In this document: in pieces, positions 48,801-56,383 of the stretch
Numbering within the stretch: the first letter of the stretch is position 1
How the letters are laid out: each line of letters opens with the position of its first letter
NCBI GenBank assembly: GCA_004794785.1
Contig: SJOL01004010.1
Coordinates: 167,524-231,523 of the forward strand
DNA: 64,000 nucleotides
Source: Opisthorchis felineus
Taxonomy: Eukaryota > Platyhelminthes > Trematoda > Opisthorchiida > Opisthorchiidae
Reading direction: 5' to 3'
Position numbers and translations under genes: made by a program
Notes under the pieces: generated by a model
Database searches by the model: none
Told to the model about the DNA's origin: nothing
What the model saw: only the letters and a program-made list of their open reading frames with translations

Positions 48801-49396
48801 GTTGACGTAGTTTCAAAATCCACCTCCTGGAAAACCATCCTCATAACTGTGGTATAGATCTGGCAGTCATCAAAGCTGGTTTGATGAACGACTGAAGCTA
48901 CGAAACAATACACCAGGTCAGGAAGGATGAGGATGCACTGGAGAAGTGGAACGCAAGCGTAGAAATGGCAAAAAAGGATAGATAAAAGTGCATAGGATTA
49001 GCTTCGGTGGACGCCTTGAAGGCTGCAATCGAGTAATGCCAAACACCGAGGGTCCATAGTTGGGATGTCTGCGTTGGATATAGTTCTCCTTATAATTGAT
49101 GCACCTGTAAAATAAAATTTCGCCGTACTTCAGGTGTGCTTTCAGGTTTACGCTGGTTGTGACAGGGTGCGCTGGGAAAGTGAACAAATTACTTCCAACA
49201 AACTGTTTGAGAATAAAGGGTACAGTAAATGTTTATATCGCAAAATGAGCCATCATGAACCATAGTGTTATGCAACACAGATCTTCGGGTTACGTCATGT
49301 GGCATAATAATTCGTTCGATATTAACAAGCCAAGTCTAACTAGAAATAATTCTCATCTTTGTTTTCCAGTTCCTACGAATGACTACCTACCCTTGA
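15764..49396 (+). CDS. Calpain-type cysteine protease gene, 18 exons, 711 aa, Asn of the triad replaced by Ser
   Basis: Calpains are intracellular Ca2+-regulated cysteine proteases. I joined exons 15764-15844, 16023-16184, 17730-17799, 20147-20408, 21164-21338, 23748-23822, 27432-27598, 32901-33073, 35353-35510, 35636-35844, 38758-38797, 40424-40462, 41446-41554, 41587-41648, 43369-43437, 46162-46240, 48465-48643 and 49370-49396. All junctions are GT-AG, every phase fits, and the total is 2,136 nt. Numbering from the 15764 ATG: protease core about 50-330 with oxyanion Gln101 and Cys107 (QGALGDCW), His266 (GHAY), then RSPW where the family has RNPW, so residue 290 is Ser. Cys-His-Asn/Ser spacing equals that of human calpain-2. 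C2-like domain III is about 345-511, a linker follows, and a penta-EF-hand domain spans 538-711. One EF loop is canonical (D594 to E605); the third is degenerate. The N-terminus is the least certain part. Whether it is an active protease is open. Confidence 0.88.
16023..16184 (+). CDS. Calpain exon 2, N-terminal part of the protease core
   Basis: Acceptor tttcttccag, donor AGA|gtgagt, 54 codons, phase 0 at both ends. It encodes the family segment [11 protein letters not shown] followed by [14 protein letters not shown] and IIWKRVR. This matches the calpain stretch that leads into the catalytic-Cys region (…DPSFP…, …EWKRP…). It begins with ATG, so it could be the first coding exon if exon 1 is wrong. 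Confidence 0.88.
17730..17799 (+). CDS. Calpain exon 3, FVDG…CDIKQGALG
   Basis: 70 bp between gctttacag and gtaagt, entering in phase 0 and leaving in phase 1. It encodes [16 protein letters not shown] and DIKQGALG. Gln101 occupies the oxyanion-hole position. The last Gly codon is split across the intron and completes as GDCW in exon 4, a typical calpain layout. Confidence 0.9.
19055..19175 (+). repeat. Family II repeat with hammerhead-like core
   Basis: CTGATGA at 19059-19065, a hairpin TCACC/GGTGA, GAAAC at 19085 and GTT/TGC follow one another in hammerhead order. Stem II has unpaired bases at its foot and stem I is poor, so this is at best a degenerate ribozyme. The downstream family sequence (TTGCCAA…AACGAACCAACGAC) matches the palindrome arms. 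Confidence 0.6.
19500..19661 (-). repeat. tRNA-derived SINE
   Basis: On the minus strand GGCTCAGTGGTTAGAG (A box) and GGTTCGAACCC (B box) sit at normal tRNA spacing. A tRNA-unrelated body follows (GACTTCCCCTGCC … GGGCAACCTGGCAG … CTTCCTTCGGGTGGCATGG). The near-identical 31.5-kb copy defines the unit of about 165 bp. Confidence 0.88.
19744..19960. mobile_element. Insertion with 16-bp direct repeats around the family II palindrome
   Basis: AATATCTAGATACCTG occurs at 19744-19759 and again at 19945-19960, directly flanking the 185-bp block that holds the palindrome. This looks like a target-site duplication from insertion of an already inverted element. Confidence 0.65.
19761..19902. repeat. Near-perfect palindrome, 68-bp arms (family II, head-to-head)
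   Basis: Arms 19761-19828 and 19835-19902 are reverse complements at 67 of 68 positions around the 6-bp centre TCAGTG. Each arm is one copy of repeat family II (GTCACCTCGATTGGTGATG, AAACGTTTGCAATCC, CAACTGCCAAGCTCGG, AACAGACCAACAA). It could form a long hairpin in RNA or a cruciform in DNA. Confidence 0.95.
20147..20408 (+). CDS. Calpain exon 4 with the catalytic cysteine
   Basis: Acceptor tttcag, donor gtaagg, 262 bp. The first codons give GDCWLLA, so Cys107 is the nucleophile. Then come [27 protein letters not shown] and [15 protein letters not shown], all strongly conserved in the calpain PC1 domain. It leaves in phase 2. Confidence 0.95.
21164..21338 (+). CDS. Calpain exon 5
   Basis: 175 bp, acceptor ggattttag, donor gtgagt. 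It continues [26 protein letters not shown] and the …[20 protein letters not shown] segment. This is the calpain motif run SYE-L-GG…A-EDFTGG and the hydrophobic strand before the catalytic His. It ends in phase 0. Confidence 0.94.
23748..23822 (+). CDS. Calpain exon 6 with the catalytic histidine
   Basis: 25 codons, phase 0 to phase 0, after the acceptor ctcgttttcgtcag and before gtaagt. It encodes [19 protein letters not shown]. His266 corresponds to the His of the family GHAYS/T motif. A 2.4-kb intron precedes it. Confidence 0.92.
24268..24330 (-). repeat. Degenerate family I hammerhead relic
   Basis: The minus strand retains AAGGGAAACCGTCAGTGGG and the TTTTCAGCA tail of the family, but the CTGATGA box is lost. 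Confidence 0.5.
24424..24475 (-). repeat. Family II repeat fragment
   Basis: The minus strand carries GGTGACGAAACATTTGCAAG then GTGCCAAGTTCGGAAAACG, the family II core and tail. Confidence 0.55.
26388..26400 (+). other. tRNA primer-binding site of the truncated LTR element
   Basis: TGGTGCCGTGACC begins two bases after a ttaca end that looks like an LTR terminus and lies 10 bp before the Gag ATG. The TGG start and position are those of a PBS. The left edge of the LTR (somewhere about 26,230-26,386) is not defined, because no second LTR is present. Confidence 0.6.
26410..27243 (+). CDS. Gag-like protein of a truncated LTR retrotransposon, in calpain intron 6
   Basis: 277 aa from the ATG at 26410. 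The N-terminal part ([20 protein letters not shown]…, [29 protein letters not shown]) is a typical retrotransposon Gag capsid-like helical region. A CCHC knuckle [14 protein letters not shown] follows at residues 212-225. There are no stops. It is far more GC-rich than its flanks, which marks it as an insertion. No protease or RT follows: after about residue 230 the sequence loses the Gag composition and ends 190 bp before calpain exon 7. Probably a 3'-truncated element, same orientation as the host gene. Confidence 0.85.
   Translation: MKIPWPQPFEDGDVRTFLEEFKNVAEAAGLETDRGKLAALKTLLRGRAKGAPDAARRGARIMDWAATKEALAAEFDSPTDHQETMRRFKMARMEPGCDPTVFFASLQQSLDRALPGLDGVSRQQLLSDQFVEGVRPALAAQLRLARATGQLSVEHLVHLARELAEALLATLQSQNNRDESTVEDLKNNVDQLAKQLAAIGTESQRYARTSRCYKCGRPDHWKNQCPHTRPLVHNKTLDYSSSPGWVVISAVTQATIQAVIEIDGKKLEKRLEYLAGC
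27432..27598 (+). CDS. Calpain exon 7, RSPW in place of RNPW
   Basis: 167 bp from tcttctatcag to gtaagt, phase 0 to phase 2. It encodes [20 protein letters not shown], then [16 protein letters not shown] and FQDDGEFW. The Trp-rich strand and DDGEFW identify the end of the protease core. The codon at 27474-27476 is AGC (Ser) where the catalytic Asn is expected, and the usual Gly after PW is Ala. Confidence 0.92.
28005..28120 (+). repeat. Possible SINE head
   Basis: GGTAGGGCTCC … GACTCGTAATCTGACGATC … CCCGATTCAAACACTG has tRNA-like A/B-box spacing. The body is not recognisable. Confidence 0.35.
31506..31676 (-). repeat. tRNA-derived SINE
   Basis: Same family and strand as the 19.5-kb copy, with an intact B box GGTTCGAACCC and A-box region GGCTCAGTGGTTAGAGCG. 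It lies antisense in the calpain intron 7. Confidence 0.88.
32353..32515 (+). repeat. tRNA-derived SINE, diverged
   Basis: GCGGTAGCTCAGTGGATAAG (A box) and GGTTCAAATTC (B box), then the family body (TGTCTAGGCTTAAGCAACCT … CCTCGTGCC … TGCATCGAAAGG). Immediately upstream of the hammerhead dimer. Confidence 0.75.
32541..32880 (+). repeat. Family I hammerhead repeat, tandem dimer
   Basis: Two copies in the same orientation about 241 bp apart. The first core (CTGATGA at 32554-32560, then CAAAAC and TGGTC/GTGGGC) has lost stem II and the GAAA box; the second is copy B. Both are followed by a tail of the form CAACCT…GAGTAGT…ATTAC…TCTAT. Between them lies the family body (…CAGCTGGGTTC…GGGTTCAAGTAGAA…ACTCGGG). 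Confidence 0.75.
32789..32831 (+). ncRNA. Type I hammerhead ribozyme, copy B
   Basis: Core CTGAGGA fits CUGANGA. Stem II GCCC/GGGC closes the loop CCAAAA. Then GAAA, stem III ACCAGT and cleavage triplet GTC followed by GTGGGC. Stem I has one mismatch (GGCTAC against GTGGGC). It lies 70 bp before calpain exon 8 on the sense strand, so it would be in the primary transcript. Confidence 0.75.
32901..33073 (+). CDS. Calpain exon 8, core to C2-like junction
   Basis: The acceptor ttttttccgtag supplies the G that completes the split TGG codon. The exon then encodes [19 protein letters not shown] and …[18 protein letters not shown], matching calpain MSF-DF—F and the G-W-G-AGGC-N segment. It leaves in phase 1 before gtatgt. 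A tandem hammerhead repeat lies immediately upstream in the intron. Confidence 0.93.
35353..35510 (+). CDS. Calpain exon 9, C2-like domain III start
   Basis: The acceptor gttcttttccag adds AC to the phase-1 G to make Asp. It encodes [36 protein letters not shown] and [14 protein letters not shown] is the hallmark start of calpain domain III. It ends in phase 0 at gtgagt. Confidence 0.93.
35636..35844 (+). CDS. Calpain exon 10, C2-like domain III end
   Basis: 209 bp, acceptor cttgtttcag, donor gtaaac. It encodes [39 protein letters not shown] and [15 protein letters not shown]. The REV—F-LPPG-Y-I-PST—P-E-DF run is the conserved end of domain III, a fold linked to Ca2+/phospholipid binding in this family. 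The 5' intron is only 125 bp. Confidence 0.94.
36880..37580 (+). mobile_element. 3' end of an RTE/CR1-like non-LTR retrotransposon
   Basis: Frame 36886-37218 reads [57 protein letters not shown] and [19 protein letters not shown]. This is the conserved C-terminal segment after the RT domain of many fluke non-LTR elements. After a frame break a further relic ([15 protein letters not shown]) extends to about 37,420. The copy ends near 37,575 with a tgaactgaattgaattg tail. It is 5'-truncated, as usual for these elements, and lies in the calpain intron 10. Confidence 0.82.
38758..38797 (+). CDS. Calpain exon 11, linker
   Basis: 40-bp exon after tttccttag and before gtaagt. Its first base completes an Arg codon; it then reads [13 protein letters not shown] and ends in phase 0. 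The sequence itself is not conserved. The call rests on perfect phase fit and on position between domain III and the EF-hands, where calpains have a short variable linker. Confidence 0.65.
39640..40035 (+). repeat. Family I hammerhead repeat with head-to-head arm
   Basis: 39,640-39,735 is the reverse complement of the family body segment found again in direct orientation at 39,805-39,900, so the arms face each other around a short centre. The plus copy continues to GCCTAC-CTGATGA (39946-39958) and GAAACCGGTC/ATGGGC (39964-39979), but stem II is reduced to AGGGC, so this ribozyme is broken. Confidence 0.75.
40424..40462 (+). CDS. Calpain exon 12, linker
   Basis: 39-bp exon ([13 protein letters not shown]) between ttcgattcag and gtaagt, phase 0 at both ends. 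Because it is in phase it could be skipped without breaking the frame. Supported by splice signals and position rather than by homology. Confidence 0.6.
40790..40955 (+). repeat. tRNA-derived SINE, diverged head
   Basis: The body is well kept (CTGCTCCTGTTCAGGTTTGG, CCTCGTGCTTCCTTCGGGTG, GGCGCCGAAAG). The A and B boxes are mutated. Confidence 0.75.
41446..41554 (+). CDS. Calpain exon 13, EF-hand 1
   Basis: Acceptor tatatctacag, donor gtaaga, 109 bp, phase 0 to phase 1. It encodes [20 protein letters not shown] and [16 protein letters not shown]. The pattern F—-D/E–I-A-ELQ-ILN matches the first EF-hand of calpain PEF domains, whose loop is naturally non-canonical. Confidence 0.85.
41555..41586 (+). 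other. 32-bp micro-intron of the calpain gene
   Basis: gtaaga … acccacag, 32 bp including both splice sites. Reading through it would shift the frame; removing it restores the conserved EF-hand sequence. Introns of about 30-40 bp are known in schistosomes, so the size supports a flatworm origin. Confidence 0.75.
41587..41648 (+). CDS. Calpain exon 14 after a 32-bp intron, FSIEVCR…MD
   Basis: The acceptor acccacag lies 32 bp after the previous donor. The exon encodes [20 protein letters not shown] and ends with GAT, Asp594, the first ligand of EF-hand 2. FS-E-CR–VA-MD is diagnostic of the calpain EF2 helix. The donor gtatcc is weak, but the phase fits the next exon exactly. Confidence 0.82.
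43369..43437 (+). CDS. Calpain exon 15, EF-hand 2 loop
   Basis: 23 codons after tgtgggcttag and before gtaagt: [20 protein letters not shown] then QWK. Joined to exon 14 it gives the loop [12 protein letters not shown], a canonical 12-residue EF-hand ending in Glu605. This is the only clearly canonical Ca2+ site that I see in the protein. Confidence 0.88.
44205..44610 (-). repeat. Family I hammerhead repeat with head-to-head arm
   Basis: The minus-strand ribozyme copy at 44237-44279 has CCGATGA instead of CTGATGA and a poor stem II, so it is probably inactive. Body sequence follows to about 44,440. Then the same body segment reappears in the opposite orientation at 44,505-44,600, as in the 39.6-kb copy. 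Confidence 0.75.
46162..46240 (+). CDS. Calpain exon 16, EF-hand 3 (degenerate loop)
   Basis: 79 bp after cttttaatttag, phase 0 to phase 1. It encodes [20 protein letters not shown] and ETLQLAG. Position and the following GFQLS match EF-hand 3 of calpains, but the expected D-x-D-x-S-G loop is replaced by a Gly-rich stretch without acidic ligands at positions 1 and 3, so Ca2+ binding here is unlikely. Confidence 0.82.
47503..47590 (+). repeat. Family II repeat fragment with CTGATGA
   Basis: CACTGATGATGTCACCTCGC … GAAGAAACGTTAGCAAGCC … AACTGCCAGAACGCCGAAGA. The core boxes are in hammerhead order, but the stem II strands no longer pair. Confidence 0.55.
48465..48643 (+). CDS. Calpain exon 17, EF-hands 4 and 5
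   Basis: 179 bp, acceptor ccttgtgtttcag, donor gtaagt. It encodes [40 protein letters not shown] and a tail ending FTHED. The run RY–P—-TF-DF—C-RLK–F—FE is typical of the PEF dimerisation half of calpain. Confidence 0.93.
49370..49396 (+). CDS. Calpain exon 18, terminal [12 protein letters not shown]
   Basis: After catctttgttttccag the frame reads FLRMTTYP then TGA. Calpain C-termini typically end in a (W/F)L-LTMYS-like octapeptide, so this tiny exon fits well. A competing reading runs through an acceptor at 48,737 and gives only GS-stop, which is less convincing. Confidence 0.72.
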   Translation, partial: FLRMTTYP

Positions 49397-49619
49397 GCAC
49401 AAAACATTTTCCAAATACAACTATTTTTTCTATTTGTGTATTGCTAAACGTGGATTGCCGCTGGGAAAAATGCACAAAAAATGTGAGAAACTCCATTCCG
49501 AACGTCGTAATTTCAGCTAAGCGATCATTCAGTAGGAAGTCGAATATATCACAGCAAACAGTTAGGCTGTTGCATGCTTTTTTTACCAAGTAGTCACACG
49601 ACTCACAAGAAGAAAGAGT

Positions 49620-49625
49620 AATAAA
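49620..49625 (+). terminator. Candidate calpain poly(A) signal AATAAA
   Basis: AATAAA 224 nt after the calpain stop codon, the first canonical hexamer that I see downstream. Cleavage site not identified. Confidence 0.45.
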
Positions 49626-49764
49626 ACCAGGCCAGGCTATCCAGTTATAGACAGTAGCGGTCATGTAAGTAGCAGGACTCAAACCAGTTAGGTTGCCAGT
49701 AAACGGATTCTGACATTCTGTTGTTAGAACATTCTTGATCTGCTACAGACCGTTGGCGCACCGC

Positions 49765-49850
49765 TACATGACAAGCTCATGGTAATGAAACATTTGGAGC
49801 TAAATTGCATGGCTCAGCGAAAAAAGCAAAGACCACCAACCTGCTGTTGC
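49765..49850 (+). repeat. Family II repeat fragment
   Basis: Degenerate copy: ATGGTAATGAAACATTTGG … GGCTCAGCGAAAA … AGACCACCAAC. Confidence 0.4.
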
Positions 49851-52189
49851 TCAGTCCAAACTCTCAGCAACTCATTCCACCTACTAGCAAAATATGCGCA
49901 GTAGTCCCTCTCAATAGATAATCCTAATCGGGACCGCTTGTTTCTTCAATTGTTGAAGCATTACTGGATGTTGGTGAAACGAACAGTTAGAATGTATATT
50001 TAACGATTAACAGTAGCCGTCTACATGTTGCCACTGAACAACTTCCCAGCGCCTTCACTCATTCTGTCTACTGTAATCTACTCTTCAATAGAATGAAATC
50101 GCAGAGACTCGTTTGTGTGAAAAACGTCAGAGATGCAGGAGTTGGACAAGGAAGTCATAATCCACTTACTGAAGCAATGCTTTAGGTTCGCATACCCAGC
50201 TTACTGGTGGTCTGTAGGCGGAAACCTGTTCCTTTGAGTGTGCACACTTCAGGGGCGGGACACAGGAGCTGTGAAACGAAACTGTCAAAGGTTTCACCAC
50301 AAAATTGGCTCTACGTGTGGCTCTGACTACGTATGCACCCAGCCATAGGCCCCGTTGTTTATCCAACAACGTCAAGTCTCCCTTCAAAGTGGACTTCTCG
50401 CGGAGGCTCATCGGGTTAAATACCCTTCGGCCATCTGTACCCAGATGAAGATGTAACAGTTTCAACCTACCTTGTTAACTAAGTTTAATTGAAGTATTCA
50501 GATTGGTAGAAAAGGAATGCAACCAGTGAGTCGCCTTCAAGGCATCCCAACCACCAGCTGCCGGTTGAAGAACTGGAACCATCCAGAACTGAACAACCGT
50601 AGGAATTTAACGGGACACTGCGCAGAACATCAACGCCAATATATTATGTCCCGTACATAGAACGCAATGGGGCGAGAACAGACCGTTTACCAGTAGGTCA
50701 CAGTAAAACTGAAATACACTGGAAGACGACAGACATTGGCCTCTGGTCAGACAGTGAATCATGAGTGGAGCCAATCGGTGCGTTGAGCAGTCTGTGACTA
50801 CAACCATCTAGGCACACTGTGGATGACAGCAATGAGTATGCAAGGGAAAGTGTGAACGGGACTAAACATGAATAAGCCAAAATGAACATACAAGTGTCAA
50901 AATAAACAGGCCGTCTACTTCGACAGTTTCTGCGTACATAGTCGGGGTTAATCAGGAGCGCCTCATTTGTCCGGGGTTTGTGTATGACTCAAAATTAAAA
51001 TTCAGAATGAGTTCATTAGATTTGCCTCATGGCTCGTGTCATACAGATGCTTGGCCATCGACCGATCGAGAACTGACTAGACGGCTGTTGTCCTGACATG
51101 TTCCTCTGCAAGTTCCGCTGGGCATTTGTCTCTAAGGGCAACCCCAAGATTTCAGTGATGACAGGAGCTCTGCTGATCAAATCACATCAAACCTGATTGT
51201 GTCCAAAAACTGCTGAAGTAAAGTCTTTGCCTAATCTGGTGTTAATCAGGCAACCTGTAGGAACGGACCAACCAGTTTCTGTCCATTGTTTTTTTAAATT
51301 TATTGCCTCTAATCCGCGACCTACGAAGTTATCGCAGCAAACGTCCGCTGTCATTTAATGTGGTATCATACTGACCCGAACAACAGGTGCAAAATGAATT
51401 GTCATTCATCACCAACTCTACAATCTCTACACAAAGCGGTTTTATGGCCGGAAACATGGAACATGAAGCTGCCAAAGACTGAATTCTGGATAGAATATTT
51501 TAGACAACAATAAGTAAAGTAAGGACCGCTTAGCAGACAAAAATCGCTCGGCAAATACCCTGATCGTGTTGAAGAGGTGACGATGTACTGCGATCCCCCA
51601 AGTTCAATGGCGCAACATACGTGCTTCTACCAGTAAAACAAACTTTGTACACGGTCCGTCTGATGTATAAGTAGATTTTGAAGCCTTAAGTTTTGGGTGC
51701 AAATAGCAACAAAGATGGTGGACGTAGAAATTCACATCAACACGAATAAATCCCACATCATTTTCCATCGTAAACTTACTCCTACCCCCTAAAATAAGGC
51801 AAATAAGTGTTTGGAACTGAGATTACATTCAGAGGATTAACTGTGAAGAACCAAGAGATGGTGACCGCCAGACGTCCAGAAAGCTGTACTTACCAATAAA
51901 AAACATGCTGACCCCGCCGCTGGTTCGATCGGCGAAAAGAAGTGTAAATCAGTAATGACAGACCAATAAAAATATTTGCCAGAAGTCACATTTGTCACTT
52001 CAAGCCTCCATATCCGGATACTGAAACTGTTGCTTTGAGGATTCACAATCGAGGTTCTCTCTAAAGGCACTAGATTACTTACGGAAGTACCATTATCATC
52101 ACAGACAGCAGCACGGGTGCGACACTAATGTTTCACTTCCGTACACTGAACTACAAGCGGACTGAAAGCGGAACAACACACGGGCACAA

Positions 52190-52262
52190 GTAGAAAACGT
52201 CAGATGTATCGAGCAAATTCACAAACGAGAGATTTCTGCTAAGTTCAAAACTGGGAACTCAG
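52190..52262 (+). repeat. Family I repeat fragment
   Basis: Shares CACAAACGAGAGA…CTAAGTTC with the body of family I. No ribozyme core. Confidence 0.45.
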
Positions 52263-55200
52263 TGGCATAGTCAGCGCAGATCAAATATAGACGCTCAATA
52301 CATATGGTCTGGTGCATTGTTCGCGTGTTTTTCCTATTATCTTTTCCATCAGTTGATGGATGACAATACTTGCATCGGCAAAGCTTCTTCATGTTACTGT
52401 TCGTACAGGCAGTCGATAACCCGACGACGTCTGAATGTGGAGATGATAAACTAATCAACCTCACTTCACGGTTTCATTTACCGATGAAAAGTTCGCAATA
52501 CCCTGAGAGGATTTGTATTCACGAACGTAGCTTTGATACGAGACACATCCAAGAAGCTACAAGCAAACTGCGTCAGCATTTTCATTTGCAAGTGAATGAC
52601 CAGATTGTCAATGATACATTTCGTTTCATCACAGAATGTCACGATGTTTGGTTTCACCCTGTTGCTGTCATTGCCTCGATGCCAACAAACGCCAAAAACA
52701 CACAAGGCAAGGGCTACTCGCACATCGCCCGATCATTCGTTCCACAACTGCTGACACTCCTAATTGTTCAGACCTAAGCAGCTTTACTAGCAGTTCGAAC
52801 GGCGGAGAACCAAATGTCAAGTGTCTTACTGTTTAGCAAAGGTCTTAGCCAATCACGGAAACCAGGCGGGAGTCAGTTGCAACGCATGTTTTACTCAGCT
52901 AACTCAGCGTTGCGGAACACAACAACTGGTGGACTAGACTATGGTCGACCAGAATGACAAGTGCAGTTGGTAAGACCGCAGGAATGAAAACGAGAAAATC
53001 AACAAACTGTATGTTGCGGTACCTAAGCCGTGCCGACGGGACTTATTTTGTAAGGCATCTCACAGATCGTCGTATGTGAAGCACCGAGTAGCTGCCACCC
53101 TGTTCAAAATGTGTTGAATGGAACAGAGAATAGGGCGAGCTCAAAACATGCCCAGAGTACATATTAACTCGTCGGATAAAACGACCATTTTTAGCCTGCC
53201 GGTAACCTCTCTTGGAGACGTAGTTTAGTTGCCCATAGAGGACGAATTTAAAAATGATTCCAGTAAGAGATTCGTACAAGCCTTTTATCACATCGAACCA
53301 GCTGGATTTCAAAGAATACAAGATGCACATGGTGCTGTAGATCCAGCGGACAGTAGAACTCTTCCCAACTGCCGTCCTTCTGCAACCTTAAGGGAGTATA
53401 GATATGGAGGGGATTTGTAAAGTATTGATCAGAAAGCCAACTAAACACAGTGCAACCGAAGAAAGAAGACAGTAGCGGTATTTCAACTAGCATTGTCTCG
53501 CTAAGGAACGACTGGCGTGCTAAATGAGCTACTTCGGACATCACACAAAGCATTGTCTATCGGTGCTGGCTTGTGACGTCGAGGATCAGTAAACAGCCGA
53601 CGTTCTACTTGGTTTTGCATACCCACCAAGAGGACACACCGTGCTTCATACCTACCTTGGGATAATGTTCACGTTCACTCATACTTCACCAGGCCGGACT
53701 CAGCGTGCTTAAGCAAATGGGGCGTAGCATGCACACAACATATGGTTATGACGCATCAGCACCATACGGTACTGTTACTTTAGTCCTCAAAGAAAAACCG
53801 GAGTAAGCGACAGGTGATATCCTAAGCAAAAGCACCCCTAGTAGACCCTGAGCACAAACCCACCTAGACCGAACATGTGGAATTCACAGGTGCAGTCTAC
53901 TAAGTAATAGGATTGAGGGTACCACACCAGTAGTACATAGCGGCACATGACTGTTCTGCAACTATTAGCGAAAACCTCAGCAGCCTGGAAAGAGAAGGGT
54001 AGGGATCTTCTAGTGCAAAGTAGTCGTATATCCTCAGGAAAAACGATCAAGGATAAGTTGATTATACTCTTAAAACAGTATCGAAATAGACAAATCATGT
54101 GGACTAGGCGCTACTCACAGCTGTTCGCAAACCACATCCAACATAAGTCTTCCGCACAAAGACGGGCGAACTTCATCCAGGTGGTGGCAACAGGTAGAAC
54201 AGCAGCTTATATTATTTCAAGTGAGTCCGAACTTAAATAAGAATTCTGCTCCAAACCCTTCACCAACAGCTTTGGAAATGCAACGGAGAGTCCTTGCGTG
54301 ATTTCTGTCGTGGAAGACGCTACAATAGGCCGAACAACGAAAGCGTACGGGCTTTCGTTAGAGCCAACAGTGAGTTAAAGTGGTTTGCAAAGTGCTTCCA
54401 TCCCAATGGAAAATAGTGTATTCATCATCTAAGAAAACATCAGTGTTTCATTGCCACACAACCATTCCCACGCTATTCATCGAAAAGAACAAATGAAACA
54501 GAGTGAAAGTAAATTTTCCATGAGTTTATAACGGATTTTACCAGAGCTGCTGGATAGAGACCAGGGTCCAAAGCGAAGACTGGTGTTTCTGCAGAGGGTC
54601 GATTGCCCAATAGACCCCACCAATCTGTGTTAGTACAGAAAAAACGTCATTCACATATGCCAGTTGTTCAAATCTGAAAGTCGTACTGCTGCACTGGATT
54701 CACACCACCTTCGTCAGAACCATCCTGAATCACGACCTTGGACAATGACAGGATGATAAGCAATCTACCCATAAGAAAACTGACAAAGGGAGGGGCGTTA
54801 TTGTAAGGAGGTTAGCCGCTCCTAATAACCGAATATCGCTTGGATTAGACGGATGTGTCACGTGCCGGGTACGGACCAAACGAAGATATGCCTTGATTGA
54901 TCAGAATGTCAACTAATCTGGATCGAACATTTATAGCTCGACTTTTCTCGCCCCTCAGGAAGACCCTAGTGTGACCTTGTGAAACACTGTGCTGACCCTA
55001 TAAATGCGGTTGGAATAATCTTCCTTTGTCTCCATAGAAGTTGCACCACCGTCAGCAAGACACGACAGTTATTCGACCGTCAGATAGTAGTCACTCTTCA
55101 GGAGGATGCTATACAAGACATAACTGACGAAAACGCCGTTGTGGACTGCCAGACGGGAGTCTACTTACGTATAGGGTATATAACGCAACGAGGACCGCAT

Positions 55201-55531
55201 GAGAACATACAAGGCGTAGTCCACTAATTTAATTGAAAGGAATGAACAATATAAAAGTGTACACTGAAAAAAAACGGGATCACCAAGTAGGAGACTCAAG
55301 AAAAAAGGATACAAATGCAATTGGCATCATGGGTTTCGAACGCGTTGGTTAGGGTTAGGGCAACCCGTCACAGAGAAACAATATTCTAAGGATATCCGGA
55401 TTTTTTAAAAACGAAAGACGTGTTTCTAGTAAACAAACACAGTTATTAATAGAATCTGTGTACAAAGCAAACACGGGGACTAGTGTATCACAGAATGATT
55501 AGGTAGGACGAACTAGAAACCAGGGAGGAAA

Positions 55532-56383
55532 TTAATGCGGAGGAATATCAACTGTAATACCAACTCTACGCCAATCCAGCTCATATTCTTTGAGCCGATC
55601 AAGAGTTCGTGAAAGGTACCTACACTTATTGAGTAAAGCTTGAGCATCCTTCCACTTAGCTTCATCGAGAGCTGTCACTAGTTTGGTACGTTCTGTCATT
55701 AAGTCCTTTGAAATTCTATGAAGCAACTCCTTCAATGATACTGATAACTTGGAAGCCTCATGCCTTTTCTCTTTAACTGCAGTAAGCAATTCTGAAAATT
55801 CTTCAATCTCTTCATTGAGCTCGAGCATTTCAGTTAGGAAGTTTGGGTCCAGAATGTCCGTATTTGATGACGCGTCCTCTGAGGGATGATGCAGGGACAG
55901 AAAGTAAGCGAAACGACTTTCAGGGCATTCTAACGTAGCATACGCACGATTTACGAAAGTGGCGGCACCGGCAGCAAGTTCTTGTTCGTAAGGCGTGGTA
56001 CGCGTAAATTTATCTGGATGCAAACGTTTCTGCATCTCACGCATACGCTGCGCCAGGTCTGCAAGGTCAACATGAACTGTGGGTTCACCATAACCAAGGG
56101 CTTCAAAGTAAGTCCAATTCTGTTCCACAGGCTGAATTTTGCCGCACTCGCAAAAAAAGTCATTGTCCCGTACTGGACGGTTACAATTCCAGCATTGCCG
56201 TTTGTCAGAAGGAAGGCTGCAAAACATCCGTGGGACTTGATGGATAGTTATGTTTTCGGGTGTCGATAAAATTGTATGCTGAGGTCGACAGGCTATGAAG
56301 CAAAAGCTTGAAAGGTACGAGGACAGTGAGTCTGTCCATATCCGTCGAAATCGCATGACCGATGGTGCGAGACGAAACGACAT
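55532..56383 (-). CDS. HSCB: HSCB, J-type co-chaperone of mitochondrial Fe-S cluster assembly
   Basis: 283 aa, intronless. I chose the ATG at 56383; the frame extends upstream to 56458 but without an ATG. HSCB brings the Fe-S scaffold ISCU to the mitochondrial HSP70 and stimulates its ATPase. The N-terminus (MSFRLAPSVMRFRRIW…) is basic and Ser-rich, like a mitochondrial presequence. Next comes the N-terminal zinc-binding domain of animal HSCB (CWNC … FFCECG). The second Cys pair is C-x-C here where animal HSCB has C-x-x-C. The J domain has YFEALGYG, helix II with QRMREMQKRLHPDKF and an intact HPD, and VNRAYATLECPESRFAYFL. The acidic-helical C-terminal HscB domain (ELNEEIEEF … LNKCRYLSRTLDRLKEYE) is complete. 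Length is near the human protein's. The gene lies tail-to-tail with the calpain gene, 6 kb away, with no functional link implied. Confidence 0.95.
   Translation of the reverse strand: MSFRLAPSVMRFRRIWTDSLSSYLSSFCFIACRPQHTILSTPENITIHQVPRMFCSLPSDKRQCWNCNRPVRDNDFFCECGKIQPVEQNWTYFEALGYGEPTVHVDLADLAQRMREMQKRLHPDKFTRTTPYEQELAAGAATFVNRAYATLECPESRFAYFLSLHHPSEDASSNTDILDPNFLTEMLELNEEIEEFSELLTAVKEKRHEASKLSVSLKELLHRISKDLMTERTKLVTALDEAKWKDAQALLNKCRYLSRTLDRLKEYELDWRRVGITVDIPPH

Larger units (their letters stand above)
49626..55531. other. Gene-free region between calpain and HSCB
   Basis: No conserved ORF on either strand. It contains a family II fragment (49.8 kb), a family I fragment (52.2 kb) and a 14-bp telomere-like TTAGGG doublet near 55,350. 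The 3' UTR of HSCB must lie at its right end; no clean AATAAA is seen there. Confidence 0.6.

Noticed and set aside
50166..50465. 99-codon minus-strand ORF
   Set aside because: No motif or similarity that I can identify; treated as chance.
55347..55360. Telomere-like TTAGGG doublet
   Set aside because: Only two units plus a few bases; far too short to call an interstitial telomere.
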